Positions 24,779-34,312 of a DNA stretch of 64,000 bases are shown here, in pieces. The notes under the pieces were generated by a model. That model made no database searches. It was not told where the DNA came from and saw only the letters and a program-made list of their open reading frames with translations. Position 1 is the first letter of the stretch; the number at the start of each line of letters is the position of its first letter. Origin of the DNA: Ceratothoa steindachneri (taxonomy: Eukaryota > Arthropoda > Malacostraca > Isopoda > Cymothoidae). A program made the translations under genes and the position numbers. The stretch covers positions 76,222,920-76,286,919 of the forward strand of contig OZ018323.1 of assembly GCA_963969495.1 (NCBI GenBank), given 5' to 3'.

Positions 24779-25019
24779 CGTTGTTGGCGTCTTCTTTCTT
24801 CTTTCTTGATTTTCTTTTCTTCCTATGTGTAAAATGTATGTTTAATGTTATAAGTGAAAAAAGTGATAAGTGGTAAAGGAGGTAGAGTTAAGGGTTGGGT
24901 TTGACTTCGATGTGAGAAGAGTGCTCCCGTCCAGTTTCCTGTTGTTTCCCTGCTCAGATGGTGCCGGGATGATGGGTGATGATGGATGGGGGATGGTTCT
25001 CGAGTGGGGACCTCAGAGG

Positions 25020-25320
25020 GTTGAGCTTGGTGGACTTAATGCATAGCGGCCGAATCAACGACCGCTAAGTTTGTGCCACCCCCTCACGGGTACATACGCC
25101 AAAACTGCATCCAACTACATAGAGACGGGTGTAACTCCCTCTATGATTCTGGCCGAGTCCCCCGGGCGATGAGGATTTTTCCTCCGTCCGGGACCTGCAG
25201 TTTTGCCCCAGATTCGAGAAAAATTTCTGACTTGTGCTTCTACTGTGGGATAGGCCTCAAACCAGTTTCCACGCAAGCCCTTAATTATGCCAGTCCAAGT
25301 GGCCGACATAGTTAAGACGA
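25020..25320 (-). promoter_or_regulatory. LINE A structured 5' leader
   Basis: Contains paired segments (plus coordinates): 25,029-25,033 with 25,076-25,080 (GGTGG/CCACC); 25,044-25,049 with 25,062-25,067 (loop with GTTGATTC on the sense strand); 25,100-25,109 with 25,196-25,205 (10 bp, TGCAGTTTTG); and 25,118-25,124 with 25,139-25,145 (CATAGAG/CTCTATG, loop GAGTTACACCCG). The same layout with other bases occurs in B, C and D. Confidence 0.75.
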
Positions 25321-25395
25321 AATTAATTAAGGGCAGGCATCCGAGCAGGTTCCCACGCAGAGCGGTGGACGGGAGCAATGAGGTTTTTTAGGCCA

Positions 25396-25611
25396 TCATT
25401 TTTCTTCTACTTCGCAGCGAAAAGATATATTAAATCTTTGCAGATCGACTGGGCTCCTAAAGACACCCAGGACAGTCGCGTTCTTAGATGGCGAAGGCTC
25501 AAAAGTCTTTCTTTCTTTAGCACGCGTGAGTTTAAAACGCCCTTCAAAAGGTAGTGAGGCAATGCTACAGCGTACGAAAAATTCGCCCAGCATTTCATCG
25601 ACTTTTTCCAC
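25396..25611 (-). CDS. Small open frame in the LINE A leader
   Basis: 71 codons, MEKVDEMLGEFF at the start, then a basic stretch KLTRAKERKTF and a C-terminal EVEEK. No recognised domain. It lies upstream of the structured leader. Leaders C and D carry a roughly similar basic stretch (AGKGGKVKVKSRKRQ and SGKGGKVLGKFPKR), which may or may not be homologous. It could be an upstream ORF or chance. Confidence 0.3.
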   Translation of the reverse strand: MEKVDEMLGEFFVRCSIASLPFEGRFKLTRAKERKTFEPSPSKNATVLGVFRSPVDLQRFNISFRCEVEEK

Positions 25612-25620
25612 AAAATTACA

Positions 25621-25748
25621 AATTACAAATTAGGTTAAAGTGGTGAAATTGTGTGGTAGGTATATAAAGGTGTGAATAAGTTTTCTAGTTTGCCCTGGTG
25701 TTAGGGCATCACTAGCATTCTTCTTGTTTTATTTAAAAGATTTATATT
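25621..25748. other. Junction between LINE A 5' end and LINE B 3' end
   Basis: Short AT-rich sequence with a hairpin-like CTAGT..GCCCT..AGGGC..ACTAG element near 25,685-25,715. No gene. Confidence 0.45.
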
Positions 25749-25798
25749 CCTCCGTCAAAAAGTAGCTGGCTGTCATTGACAGCCAGTTTCCTCCGTCA
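25749..25798. repeat. 21-bp palindrome flanked by 9-bp direct repeats
   Basis: CTGGCTGTCA-T-TGACAGCCAG at 25,766-25,786 is a perfect palindrome. CCTCCGTCA occurs at 25,749-25,757 and 25,790-25,798. Confidence 0.9.
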
Positions 25799-25910
25799 TA
25801 ATTATATATGTTTCTTCATAGGTATTTTCGCCTTCGAAGCATTCAAGCCTTTCAAGGTGACTTTCATGCTGAATGTTTCTCAATTTTGGTTGATTTGAAG
25901 TATTCTTAAT

Positions 25911-26141
25911 GTGGGCATTTAGCCTCTTTTCTCAGTTTTTAATATTGTTGACTTTTAGTTTACTTGGGTATTGGGAGTTGGGCACTTCGCCTCTTTTTAT
26001 TCTTGACTTTTGGGTTTTTGTTAGGTTTGGGCACTTCGCCTCTTTTATATTTAAATTTAGTTTTAATTTTATTGATTTTTTGCTATATTTATTTATATTT
26101 AGGGGGGGGGGGCTTTTAACGTGGGCACTACGCCTCTTTTT
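25911..26141 (-). repeat. Four spaced copies of a motif in LINE B 3' UTR
   Basis: On the plus strand, GGGCACTTCGCCTCTTTT or a close variant occurs at 25,911-25,930, 25,978-25,998, 26,027-26,047 and 26,121-26,141, separated by unrelated AT-rich DNA. Spacing is 67, 49 and 94 bp. Confidence 0.9.
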
Positions 26142-26239
26142 TCAATATTTTACTTAAAATTTGTCAACTTGGTTGTTTAACTTCAATCTTTATAGTCTTG
26201 GTATATTGGATTCTCACAATTTAGAGAAGTGGACTAATA

Positions 26240-29003
26240 CTACGTAAATATGGGTAGTACCACTTCTCTCGCGCAGGTTCTACTGCTTGGGAACAAGGCA
26301 GTTCTACCTATAGCGCGTCTTCGGTTCGCACGTATGTTTAGGTTTAGGTTTAAATTCGGGAGTATAGTTAGATCTATCTTGTCCCATGTCTTTCTCCCTA
26401 GCCTTTGGATCTCCGTATTGATCGGCTTTAGACCGATTCTCTGGTGAAGAGTCGATTGCCGAATACGGTCGATCCTTCGCGTGCCTGTAATCAGCAGCGT
26501 GGCTTTGTTCTGCACTCTCTGCATCATTCTGAGAGAGGTACAGCTTGCCATCTGCGTGATCACGGCCGGGTACACCAGGACTGGGCGTACCAGGGCCATA
26601 TACAGTTTCTTGCTGTTAGGCACGCTGAGGCCTCTGAAGCGGTAAAGTTTCTTCAGCTCTCGTTTGGCTAGGGAGACTCTGGCATTTATGTGGGTCTTAT
26701 ATCCAGATTTAAAGAGGCGTAAGCCCAGGACATTACCCTCGTTGGAGTACGGATAGTGTTCATTATTGACGACAACGTCATCAGTTTTTCGGCGGTTCAT
26801 TGGAACGATCGTGAACTTCTGGCGGTTGGTTTTTATTTTCCACTTTCTTTCATATCTATTGATATTTTCTATTTCGACAGCTGTCGCCCTCGCCTGGCTT
26901 CCAGCGTTCCTGAATGGACTCAGGACGATTTGTGTGATGTCGTCTGCGTATTGCAGATACATCGAATCGTACCTCACTGGAGCAGGCAGGTCTATTGTGT
27001 ACACGAGGTACAGCAGAGGGCTGAGACAGCTGCCTTGTGGAACTCCCGCTTCTAGTTCGAATTCGGGTCCTTTGCAGCCCTCGATTGAAATTTGGGCTCT
27101 CCTATCGGAGATGTATGTAATTACAAAGGATCCTTTCCAGGAGTGGGTTAAGCTGGAGGTTGAGGATCTTGTATTGTAATCCTCTCAGCCAAACCTTATC
27201 GAAGGCCTTCTTAACATCACGCAGCACCACGTCTACGTACCGCCTCTCAGCTTTACTGCAAGCGAGTTTCTCCGCAAGAAGGGCGAGGGCTGTTTCCGTC
27301 CCTCGTCCCTTGCGGAACCCGTGCTGCTGAGGGTTGTGGGCTCCCAGCTCGGCTAGTTGTTGTTGAAGCCTGTCAGCTAGGAGTCTCTCGTAGACTTTTG
27401 CAATGAACTCCAGCAGGGCGATTGGCCTGTAGTTTACCAGTTGATCAGGGGGTTTACCTCCCTTGGGTATGAAGATCATCTTCGCAATCTTGAGACCTTC
27501 CGGGAAGTAGCCCGTGTTCAGGGAAGCGTTGAAGATATTAACGATTCCCTGAATGATCTGCTGTGGGGCGTTAACCAAGTTGTTTCTGGTAATACCCGTC
27601 CAGCCTGGTGCCTTTTGTCGAAAGGCTTTTACAGTGGCCTTGACGTCCTCTGATGTTATGGGACGTCCGTGACCCGCCATCTCCCTGCCTTCGTTGACTT
27701 GCTGTAGTGGGTGTGTGCGATGCGTTTCCTGATTAAGTTGTTCAATCAGTTGGCCTTCGAATTCCTGGTCGAACTCAACGTTTTCTTCGGGTGTAATCCT
27801 GAAAACGTTTTTCCAGAAGTTTCTGAACATATCCTCGAGAACCACCGGGTTCTCAATGTGGTCTCCGTTCTCCATTATCCGAGTCTTGAGTCTTGGTGTA
27901 AGTCCCTTTAAGTTTCTGACTTGGCGCCAGAACTTGGCCGGGCTAAGTTCGCTGTCGACTTTGGCTATCAAGTTGTTCCATATTTCCCCCTGTTGGAGGT
28001 TGATAGCCTCTCTAAGCTCTGAGCTTAGGCGTCGGAGCAGCAAGCTCCTTTCCCGGCTGGGACCCTCCCGTCGTACTTCTTCGAACACTTCCCTGTGAAC
28101 GCGAGCGATATCTCTCATCTCCTCTGTCCATCGGGGCTGAGGAGGTGTTTTATACCCTGTAACGGGTATGCTCTCGCGGTCCGCGTTTAGTATGGACGTT
28201 GTTATCCTCTCCAACTCCCTGTCGATCTCCTCTAACGACGCCGTGCTGAGGTCAGCTGGCGCATAGTCACTGAGTCGTTGCTTGTAACGATCCCAGTTGG
28301 CCATGGCGTAATTTTTCCGGAGAGGGGCTGGGAGCTGGATTGGTGCGAGAGATATTGTGGTGAGAATCGCTATGTGATCACTAGGGACTGTCGGGCCTGG
28401 CTCACTATGGTAGTTGAAAGGAAAGCCTTCACTTGTTAAGATTATGTCAGGCTTAGTTGCTGACCGGGAAGTGATATAGGTCGGAAAATCCGGCCCTATC
28501 CTTTGAATGTTCTTTCTTCCCATAATCAATTCCAAGTTTCGGCCTCTATCGTTGGTGTTACCATAGCCTGCCGCACGGCATCTGGCATTGAGGTCTCCCC
28601 CTAAGAATGCCATTCTGCGGTGCCCGAACAGTGTGTAGAAGTTGCATAACGGGAGATATGCTCGTCGAGGGGGTTGATATGCTGCAGCTATCACGAGGTC
28701 TCCGACCAGGGTGTGAACCTCGATTGCCACAAAGGACTCATCGAGTTCTGGCAGTTGTTTGAAGGAGATGTTCCTCTTGACAGCTATTGCAGCACCATCA
28801 AACCTTTCCTGGGAATGATTCTTCATGAGCACTCTGTAGCCCGGTATTTTTATGCGACCAGCTGTTGTGTCGATACCGTGCTCTGTGATGAGAATGATGT
28901 CGGGGTCGAGCACACGGAATATGTTACCATATGCCGTGGCCTTCTCCTCCCAACCATTCACATTGAGTGTCAGAATCCTCATTTTATTGCTTACTCTTTC
29001 CAT
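26240..29003 (-). pseudogene. LINE B ORF2: AP endonuclease and reverse transcriptase (one frameshift)
   Basis: Nicks target DNA and reverse-transcribes the element. It starts MERVSNKMRILTLNVNGW at 29,003. Endonuclease residues: E41 in TEHGID, D137 and N139 in GGDLNARC, and PSDH at 207-210. RT blocks: KMIFIPKGGK, YRPIALLEFIAKVYERLL, GFRKGRGTETALALL, DVKKAFDKVW. After a one-base shift near 27,105-27,130 come PQGSCLSPLLYLVYT, LQYADDITQIVLS (catalytic YADD) and VQNKATLLITGTRR, to a stop at 26,240. About 920 residues, with no RNase H. Apart from the shift I see no internal stop. The ATG lies 10 nt after the ORF1 stop. Confidence 0.9.
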
Positions 29004-29013
29004 CTTGAGTCAC

Positions 29014-30522
29014 CTAGTGTTTTTGGGTGACGTTCTTCCTCCTCCCATTCTTCTTCTTCCTGAATTCAGCGTTAGAGAGTTGCTCGCATGTGTTCTGATG
29101 AAGGATCACATTCTGTGCGAGCAGGGCCTCTTCCACTGTACCAGGGTCTATCTCAGAGTCGTACTCCCATTTATAGATTTTTGCTTTAATCCCTTGGAAA
29201 ATACGACTAGGCTCCATTTCCTCTGGGAAGGGGAATTGATCGCAGGCGTAAACCCTCAGGTTGATGTAGTTCGCCCGCAATCTCTTGGATCTCTTCTTTT
29301 TACCCTTCTTTTCCAGGGGTTTGGATGCTTCCGCGTCTGAGGAGTCCGAAGTCTCTGATGAGCTGCTCGTTTCCGAGCTCGCTTGTTTCGCCGTGCTTGT
29401 CATAGATTGGGTGGGAGCAGGAGTTTTCGTCTCGACTGCTTCGTTATTCGTTTTTTCGGGTTGTTGTTTACTTGGGTTAGCTTGTACCTTAGTCTGCTGG
29501 GCTTTTGGGGTCATCTGCAAATGCAGTACGTCCCCAGAAGGGGGGTTATCCGGGAACCACATTTGTTCCATCCCGTTTTTGGCCAACATCTGGTTCAACA
29601 CGGTGGCGAATGTGCCTGGGCGAGCCAGATTCATGACGTGCGCATGAAGTATGCACGTCATGATTTTCGTAGATCCCTCATTTTCAATTTTGAGGTATGT
29701 TCTTCTGGCATCCACCTCTGAGATGGCTGCCTTTGCCGCTTGTGCGTAGGACGTGTTCGCCCTACGTGTGACCTCATTCCTCTTTGCCTCCTGCTTATTC
29801 CTCATAACTTCTTTCTTTGCGGGACAAGACATGGCCATCGTTCGGTGGCCCTGCCCGCAACTCACGCATTTTTCTGTTGTGCTGACACAGTTCCGCCAAT
29901 TGTGGCCAAGCTGGCTGCATTTGGAGCAGGTCTCCTGTGGCTCCTTGCAGTCCTTGGTGGCGTGGGACTCCATCTTATAGCACTTGAAGCAGTATTGGAC
30001 CGGGGTGAACTCACCCTTTTCCACCTGCTCACCGCTAATTTTGGCGTTAAACATGAGGAGACCCTGCTCCTTCGCCTTCTGTGCCATGGTAGTCTCCGTG
30101 AAGACTACCTTAAACACGTGCGAGTAATCGCTGCCGTCCCTCCGATTCTTGAATTTTATAATTTCGGCTACCTTAGCCCAGGCCTGCCGTAGCTCTATCT
30201 CCTCTTTCATCTCGCTTGCTGTATGCTGCCCAATCCACGGATCGATCCGGCGGCATACAACACTCCTGTGCGCCAGGATCTGGGGTGGCACTGCAGGCTG
30301 CAGTCCTATGGCCCGAAGGGCTTCGACTGCCTTCTCCTTGGCAATATCTTCTATATCCTTTTCGGTTTCGCATATTGCGATATAGCCCGACGGAATGTCC
30401 AGGAGTCTCACCATGGCAATTCCCAGTTTACCATACACGGCCTCGAAGGTGGATTCCCTGCTGGGCTTGGGTTGCCCTTCGACAACCCGCAGAGGAATCC
30501 GGGTCGTGTGATCTTGGGCCAT
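29014..30522 (-). CDS. LINE B ORF1: gag, 502 residues, intact
   Basis: RNA-binding structural protein of the retrotransposon. The ATG at 30,522 (MAQDHTTRIPLRVVEG) is supported by matching starts in A, C and D. A conserved N-terminal domain (about 25-160; KLGIAMVRLLDIPSGYIAI, SHVFKVVFTETTMAQKAK) precedes three zinc knuckles at residues 178-233: CFKCYKMESHATKDC, CSKCSQLGHNWRNC, CVSCGQGHRTMAMSC. A C-terminal domain after about 275 has KIMTCILHAHVMNLARPGTF and MWFPDNPPSGDVL. Then come a Ser/Glu/Lys-rich linker and an end part (PSRIFQGIKAKIYKWEYDS) that is also recognisable in element E. No stop or frameshift, so this is the best expression candidate among the elements. Confidence 0.92.
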   Translation of the reverse strand: MAQDHTTRIPLRVVEGQPKPSRESTFEAVYGKLGIAMVRLLDIPSGYIAICETEKDIEDIAKEKAVEALRAIGLQPAVPPQILAHRSVVCRRIDPWIGQHTASEMKEEIELRQAWAKVAEIIKFKNRRDGSDYSHVFKVVFTETTMAQKAKEQGLLMFNAKISGEQVEKGEFTPVQYCFKCYKMESHATKDCKEPQETCSKCSQLGHNWRNCVSTTEKCVSCGQGHRTMAMSCPAKKEVMRNKQEAKRNEVTRRANTSYAQAAKAAISEVDARRTYLKIENEGSTKIMTCILHAHVMNLARPGTFATVLNQMLAKNGMEQMWFPDNPPSGDVLHLQMTPKAQQTKVQANPSKQQPEKTNNEAVETKTPAPTQSMTSTAKQASSETSSSSETSDSSDAEASKPLEKKGKKKRSKRLRANYINLRVYACDQFPFPEEMEPSRIFQGIKAKIYKWEYDSEIDPGTVEEALLAQNVILHQNTCEQLSNAEFRKKKNGRRKNVTQKH

Positions 30523-30739
30523 CTCTTCTAGAGAGTGGCCCCTTAGCGTCGATGATTGGTTGCACCAGATGCTCTCGTTGTGGGGGAACTTGTTGTTGAT
30601 CAGTATGGTGCACCTCTTCTTCTACGTGTTCTTCTGTGTTAGTTTATTTGGGGGGGGGGGCTCCCTCTACTTCGCCTCTAAGCTTACGTGAACTTTATTG
30701 CCAAATGGGGGGGATGAATGATGGAGGGTGAACCCGGGC

Positions 30740-31060
30740 GAGGCCCCTCAGATGGGTGATGAGTGGCGGACTTGATGATGGGTGGTGTTAGAATCAACTA
30801 CCACCACCCGGGGTGCCGCCCCATCTGGGGTTTGGATATCGATGCTGTTTCCAACTTACACAGGGACGGTTGTGTGTCCCCCTGTGGTCCTGGCCGGAAG
30901 TTACCCTTAGAGATTAGAGCGAACTCTTCCCCAAAGCTTTCAGCATCGCCTCGTAACCGGGCGGTCTCTTCCGTAGAGTTCCACAGTGGGCTAATCCTCA
31001 AACCTGCTTTCCTTTACGTCCCCAATTATGTCTATCAAATTGGACCGACATAGTTGTGGC
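30740..31060 (-). promoter_or_regulatory. LINE B structured 5' leader
   Basis: Paired segments in plus coordinates: 30,765-30,769 with 30,816-30,820 (GGCGG/CCGCC); 30,781-30,787 with 30,802-30,808 (GGTGGTG/CACCACC, loop with GTTGATTC in sense); 30,840-30,847 with 30,941-30,948 (CGATGCTG/CAGCATCG); 30,859-30,865 with 30,880-30,886 (CACAGGG/CCCTGTG, loop GACACACAACCG in sense). Confidence 0.78.
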
Positions 31061-31099
31061 GAGACTAGATGAGTGGCAGTTCAGTTCATTTCAGCGTCG

Positions 31100-31574
31100 C
31101 GACTCCGTAGAGGGAGGGGGGGGGGGGTTAGCACGACATCTAGTCTTCTAGGTGCCGGTGTAAAATTCGTTAAGGAATTCTCCCCGTAAGGATGATGAGG
31201 TTCCAAAAAATGGCGTTTTGAACCTCCCTTCCCTCCGACTTTTCCTCCTTTTCCAAAAATGAGATATTCTCAGCGTCGACTTTTCAAGTGAAATTATGCT
31301 GCCTTCGAACCTTTTCCACAAAAGTACACATACGAGTATAAAAAGTCATTTCAACTACTCATAATACTACAAAATTCAACCAATCATGATTGAGATACAT
31401 TTAATCGACATACTTATGTTCATTTTAGGAATAACAGACCTTAGCGTTAACAAATTGACCAATCAGCTTTTAGACATAAGCACTGCCATAATTGTCCAAT
31501 CAACGCCACGATAGATTTAAAAAAGTTAATAACGCTCAAACCGTTTGCACATAAAAACTGCTGAAATCCATTTT
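31100..31574. other. 5' end of LINE B and head-to-head spacer
   Basis: Includes a G-run near 31,117-31,128 and the presumed start of B near 31,330 (sense TTTTGTGGAAAAGG, shared with A as TTTTGTGGAAAAAG). The remaining 200 bp up to A' show no feature. Confidence 0.45.
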
Positions 31575-32405
31575 GAGGCGTCTTCAAGTAGTGCAAAATA
31601 AATGCATGTACCTAATAACGGGTACACGCAGGCATGAAAGACGGCAAGAAGACCAGCACAGAGAGGCGGGGATAATTCCCATTAACAAAGTCATAGAAGA
31701 ACGGACCCGGAAAATGCAGGATCTGGTTAATCGTGAACTGAGTGATGAAATCACCCAGATGATTAACCAGAACAGAAGAGCTGAATGTCGCCCCAGATTC
31801 CCCAGCTCCGCCAACCGAGTGGCTGGCGGAGACGAAGTACCGTTCTATGCGTAAAATGAGAATAAAGAAACCTGTGAAAATAAGATCAATCACAAGAACA
31901 ATGAAAAAACTCGAAAACTTACTACGACAAGTTACCGATATAGACAACCCTACCAAGAAATGAAAAACTCACTGATTACGACGAGAACTTCGAAAGAAGT
32001 AATCTACCAAAGAAGAAAGAAGAAAGAAGAAACAATAATACTACTAAAATACACACACAATAAAACAATACAACAAGCACGCACTTAAATATATTTAAAA
32101 ACATATACAAAACAGGCAATGCACAACATAAACCATAAAAATACTAAAGTTGCTAAGACAAATGGCTTGAACGCCATAATAATTATAATTTTATAATTTT
32201 ATAACTCTATAATTGTTACCAAAACCAAAAACAACAAAAATGAATTCACACAACCAAGAAAATAAATTAAAGTGATAAGTCTGATCACCAGACCCTAGGC
32301 ATCTCTTTGCACCTCTACCACACTTCTTTCTCTCTTCTCCACTTGTCTATTTTTCTCTGTCCCCCCCCCACACCCTATCGTCTCCCCTCACATGCACCCC
32401 CACTT
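31575..32405 (+). pseudogene. LINE A': 5'-truncated copy of LINE A
   Basis: Begins abruptly at GAGGCGTCTTCAA and matches the last part of LINE A ORF2 (LQVVQNKCMYLITGTRRHER, REAGIIPINKVIEERTRK, DEITQMINQNRRAECR) and then the A 3' UTR to CACATGCACCCCCACTT. Such 5' truncation is the usual product of incomplete target-primed reverse transcription. Its orientation is opposite to A. Frameshift near the stop (SANRVAGGDEVPF). Confidence 0.88.
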
Positions 32406-32689
32406 AAACAAAGTCAAAGTCAAATTTTGCGAATGACGACTTGGAAGAAAAATTGGATTATTTTTACGCTCATCAAGAAGTCGCAGCCGGCAAAGGCGGT
32501 AAAGTCAAGGTCAAATCAAGAAAACGCCAACCAGCTTTGCCATTTCCCCACGGGGAACAGAATAATCAATTCAATTGGAGCGTTGCACAGACGACACATG
32601 TCTGGCTAAGCCCCCTTGCAGCCCCCCCTCCCTCCCCCTTGAGCGGGGGGACCGAAGTGAACTGAACTGACACTCACCAATCTCGCCCC

Positions 32690-33010
32690 AACTATGTCGG
32701 TCCACTTTGATAGACATAATTGGGGACGTAAAGGGAAGCAGGTTTGAGGACTAGCCCACCGTTGAACTCTACGGAAGAGAACGCCCGGTTACGAGACGAT
32801 GCTGAAAGCTTTGGGAAAGAGTTCGCTCTAATCTCTGAGGGTAGTTTCCGGCCAAGACCACAGGGGGACATACAACCGTCCCTGTGCAAGTCGGAAGCAG
32901 CATCGATAACCAAACCCCAGACGGGGCGGCACCACCCGGGTGGTGGTAGTTGATTCAATCACCACCCATCATTAAGTCCGCCATATATCATCCGTCTGAG
33001 GGGCCTCCCC
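32690..33010 (+). promoter_or_regulatory. LINE C structured 5' leader
   Basis: Stems: 32,797-32,804 with 32,898-32,905 (CGATGCTG/CAGCATCG); 32,859-32,865 with 32,880-32,886 (CACAGGG/CCCTGTG, loop GACATACAACCG); 32,925-32,929 with 32,978-32,982 (GGCGG/CCGCC); 32,939-32,945 with 32,960-32,966 (GGTGGTG/CACCACC, loop with GTTGATTC). Confidence 0.78.
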
Positions 33011-33230
33011 GGGAACATCCATCATCCATTCATCCACTCCATCCCACAGTTCATGTTCGCTGAAGTCCTCCTGCAATGGGGAGGAGGGGGTTGCCCGCAT
33101 AAAACAACTTCATAAAAAGATCAACAAATTCGCCCAGAAATAAGGATCTACACAGAAGTCTTTAAGGAATATAAAATACAAATAAACAACAAGAGGAAGA
33201 ACAGCCCAGGGGGCTCCCCCCGAGGGGAAA

Positions 33231-34310
33231 ATGGAGCTTAATGGGACAACCAAAATCCCACTACGCACCATCAGTGGTAGCGTCAGGCCGACTCGTGAAA
33301 GGTGTTTGAAGTGGTCTTCGGGAAACTGAAGATCGCTATGCTTCGCCTGCTTGAGGTCCCCACTGGATATGTGGCGGTCTGTGAAAAGGAGAAGGATGTC
33401 GAGGGTATCACGAAGGAGGAGGCAGTAGAAACACTGCGCGAGATAGGCCTTCAGCCTGCAATACCGCCACAAATCCAAACACACAGGAGCGTGGTATGCA
33501 GGAAGCTAGACCCATGGATAGGCCAGCATACTAAAGAGGAAATCAGAGAAGAAGTGGCTAAGAACCAACCATGGGCTAAAGTTTCAGAAGTGATGAGATT
33601 TTGGAATAGAAAAGACAATGTTGAATACTCGCACGTATTCAAAATTATATTCACGGACACAGCGATGGCTCAAAAGGCAAAAGAAAATGGACTTTTGCTC
33701 TTTAACGCGAAAATCAGCGGAGAGCAGATAGAAAGGGAAGAATTCACTCCCATTCAGTTCTGCTTCCGTTGTTACAAGATGGAGAGCCACGCCACAAAAG
33801 ATTGTCCCGAACCACAGGAGATATGTTCAAGGTGCAGCGAGGCAGGGCACCATTGGAAGAATTGTAGTAGCCCGAGGGAAAAGTGTGCCAACTGCGGCCT
33901 AGGACATCGTTCTATGGCTATGGCCTGCCCTCTTAAAAAAGATATTATTAAGAAAAAGGTGCAACAGAAGAAAGAGGAACAAACCAGGAGGCAGAACACC
34001 ACATATGCGCAAGCAGCGAAGGCAGTCCTCACTGAGACTGAAGCAAAGAAAACTGGAGAATGAAAACTCCACTAAAATTCTGACATGCATATTATATGCG
34101 CATGTCAGAAATCTGACAAATCCAGGGACATTTGCGAAAGAGTTAAACCAGATGCTGGCAAGAAATGGAATGAGCGAGATGTGGTTCCCAGAGAACCCAC
34201 CATCTGGAGATGTACTCCAATTACAAATGGTCCCCAAGGACACAGCTAACAAGAACCAGGAGTCAGAGAAGCAGAACAATAAGGAAACAAAACGGCCAGA
34301 TCCCAAGATC
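33231..34310 (+). pseudogene. LINE C ORF1: gag, two frameshifts
   Basis: It starts MELNGTTKIPLRTISG at 33,231. A shift near 33,300 leads into FEVVFGKLKIAMLRLLEVP. Zinc knuckles: CFRCYKMESHATKDC, CSRCSEAGHHWKNC, CANCGLGHRSMAMAC. A second shift near 34,020-34,070 leads into STKILTCILYAHVRNL and MWFPENPPSGDVLQLQM. The protein order and residues parallel B ORF1 closely. The frame breaks up at KRPDPK near 34,300, where the sequence switches to another gag (element E). No ORF2 belongs to this copy. Confidence 0.85.
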
Positions 34311-34312
34311 GC

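Larger units (their letters stand above)
20236..25620 (-). mobile_element. LINE A: jockey-like non-LTR retrotransposon, near full length
   Basis: Leader (25,020-25,620), gag ORF1, AP-endonuclease/RT ORF2 and a 3' UTR are all present in order on the minus strand. No RNase H follows the RT, which fits a jockey-type LINE. The 3' end near 20,236 is inferred because the truncated sister copy at 31,575-32,405 stops matching at the same place (CACATGCACCCCCACTT). Confidence 0.85.
25900..31350 (-). mobile_element. LINE B: jockey-like non-LTR retrotransposon, best-preserved copy
   Basis: Leader, intact gag ORF1, ORF2 with one apparent frameshift and a 3' UTR with repeated motifs, about 5.4 kb. It is head-to-tail with LINE A: B's 3' end abuts A's 5' region near 25,620-25,900. 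End points are estimated from the last recognisable shared sequence. Confidence 0.85.
32406..34310 (+). mobile_element. LINE C: jockey-like element, leader plus gag only
   Basis: Starts immediately after A' and stops inside gag, where sequence of element E takes over. The leader and gag are closest to B. Confidence 0.75.

Noticed and set aside
29285..30192. Long plus-strand open frames (120, 112 and 150 codons)
   Set aside because: They are antisense to the intact LINE B gag and have no motif.
30740..31060. Hammerhead or HDV-type ribozyme in the LINE leader
   Set aside because: I could not place the hammerhead core (CTGANGA with GAAA) or an HDV-like nested pseudoknot on the covarying stems; other ribozyme classes were not excluded.
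32821..32850. Extra covarying stem GGAAA/TTTCC (C) versus GGAAG/CTTCC (B)
   Set aside because: The paired bases are not at the same aligned positions and overlap the AGAG-TTCG-CTCT hairpin, so it is not clean evidence.
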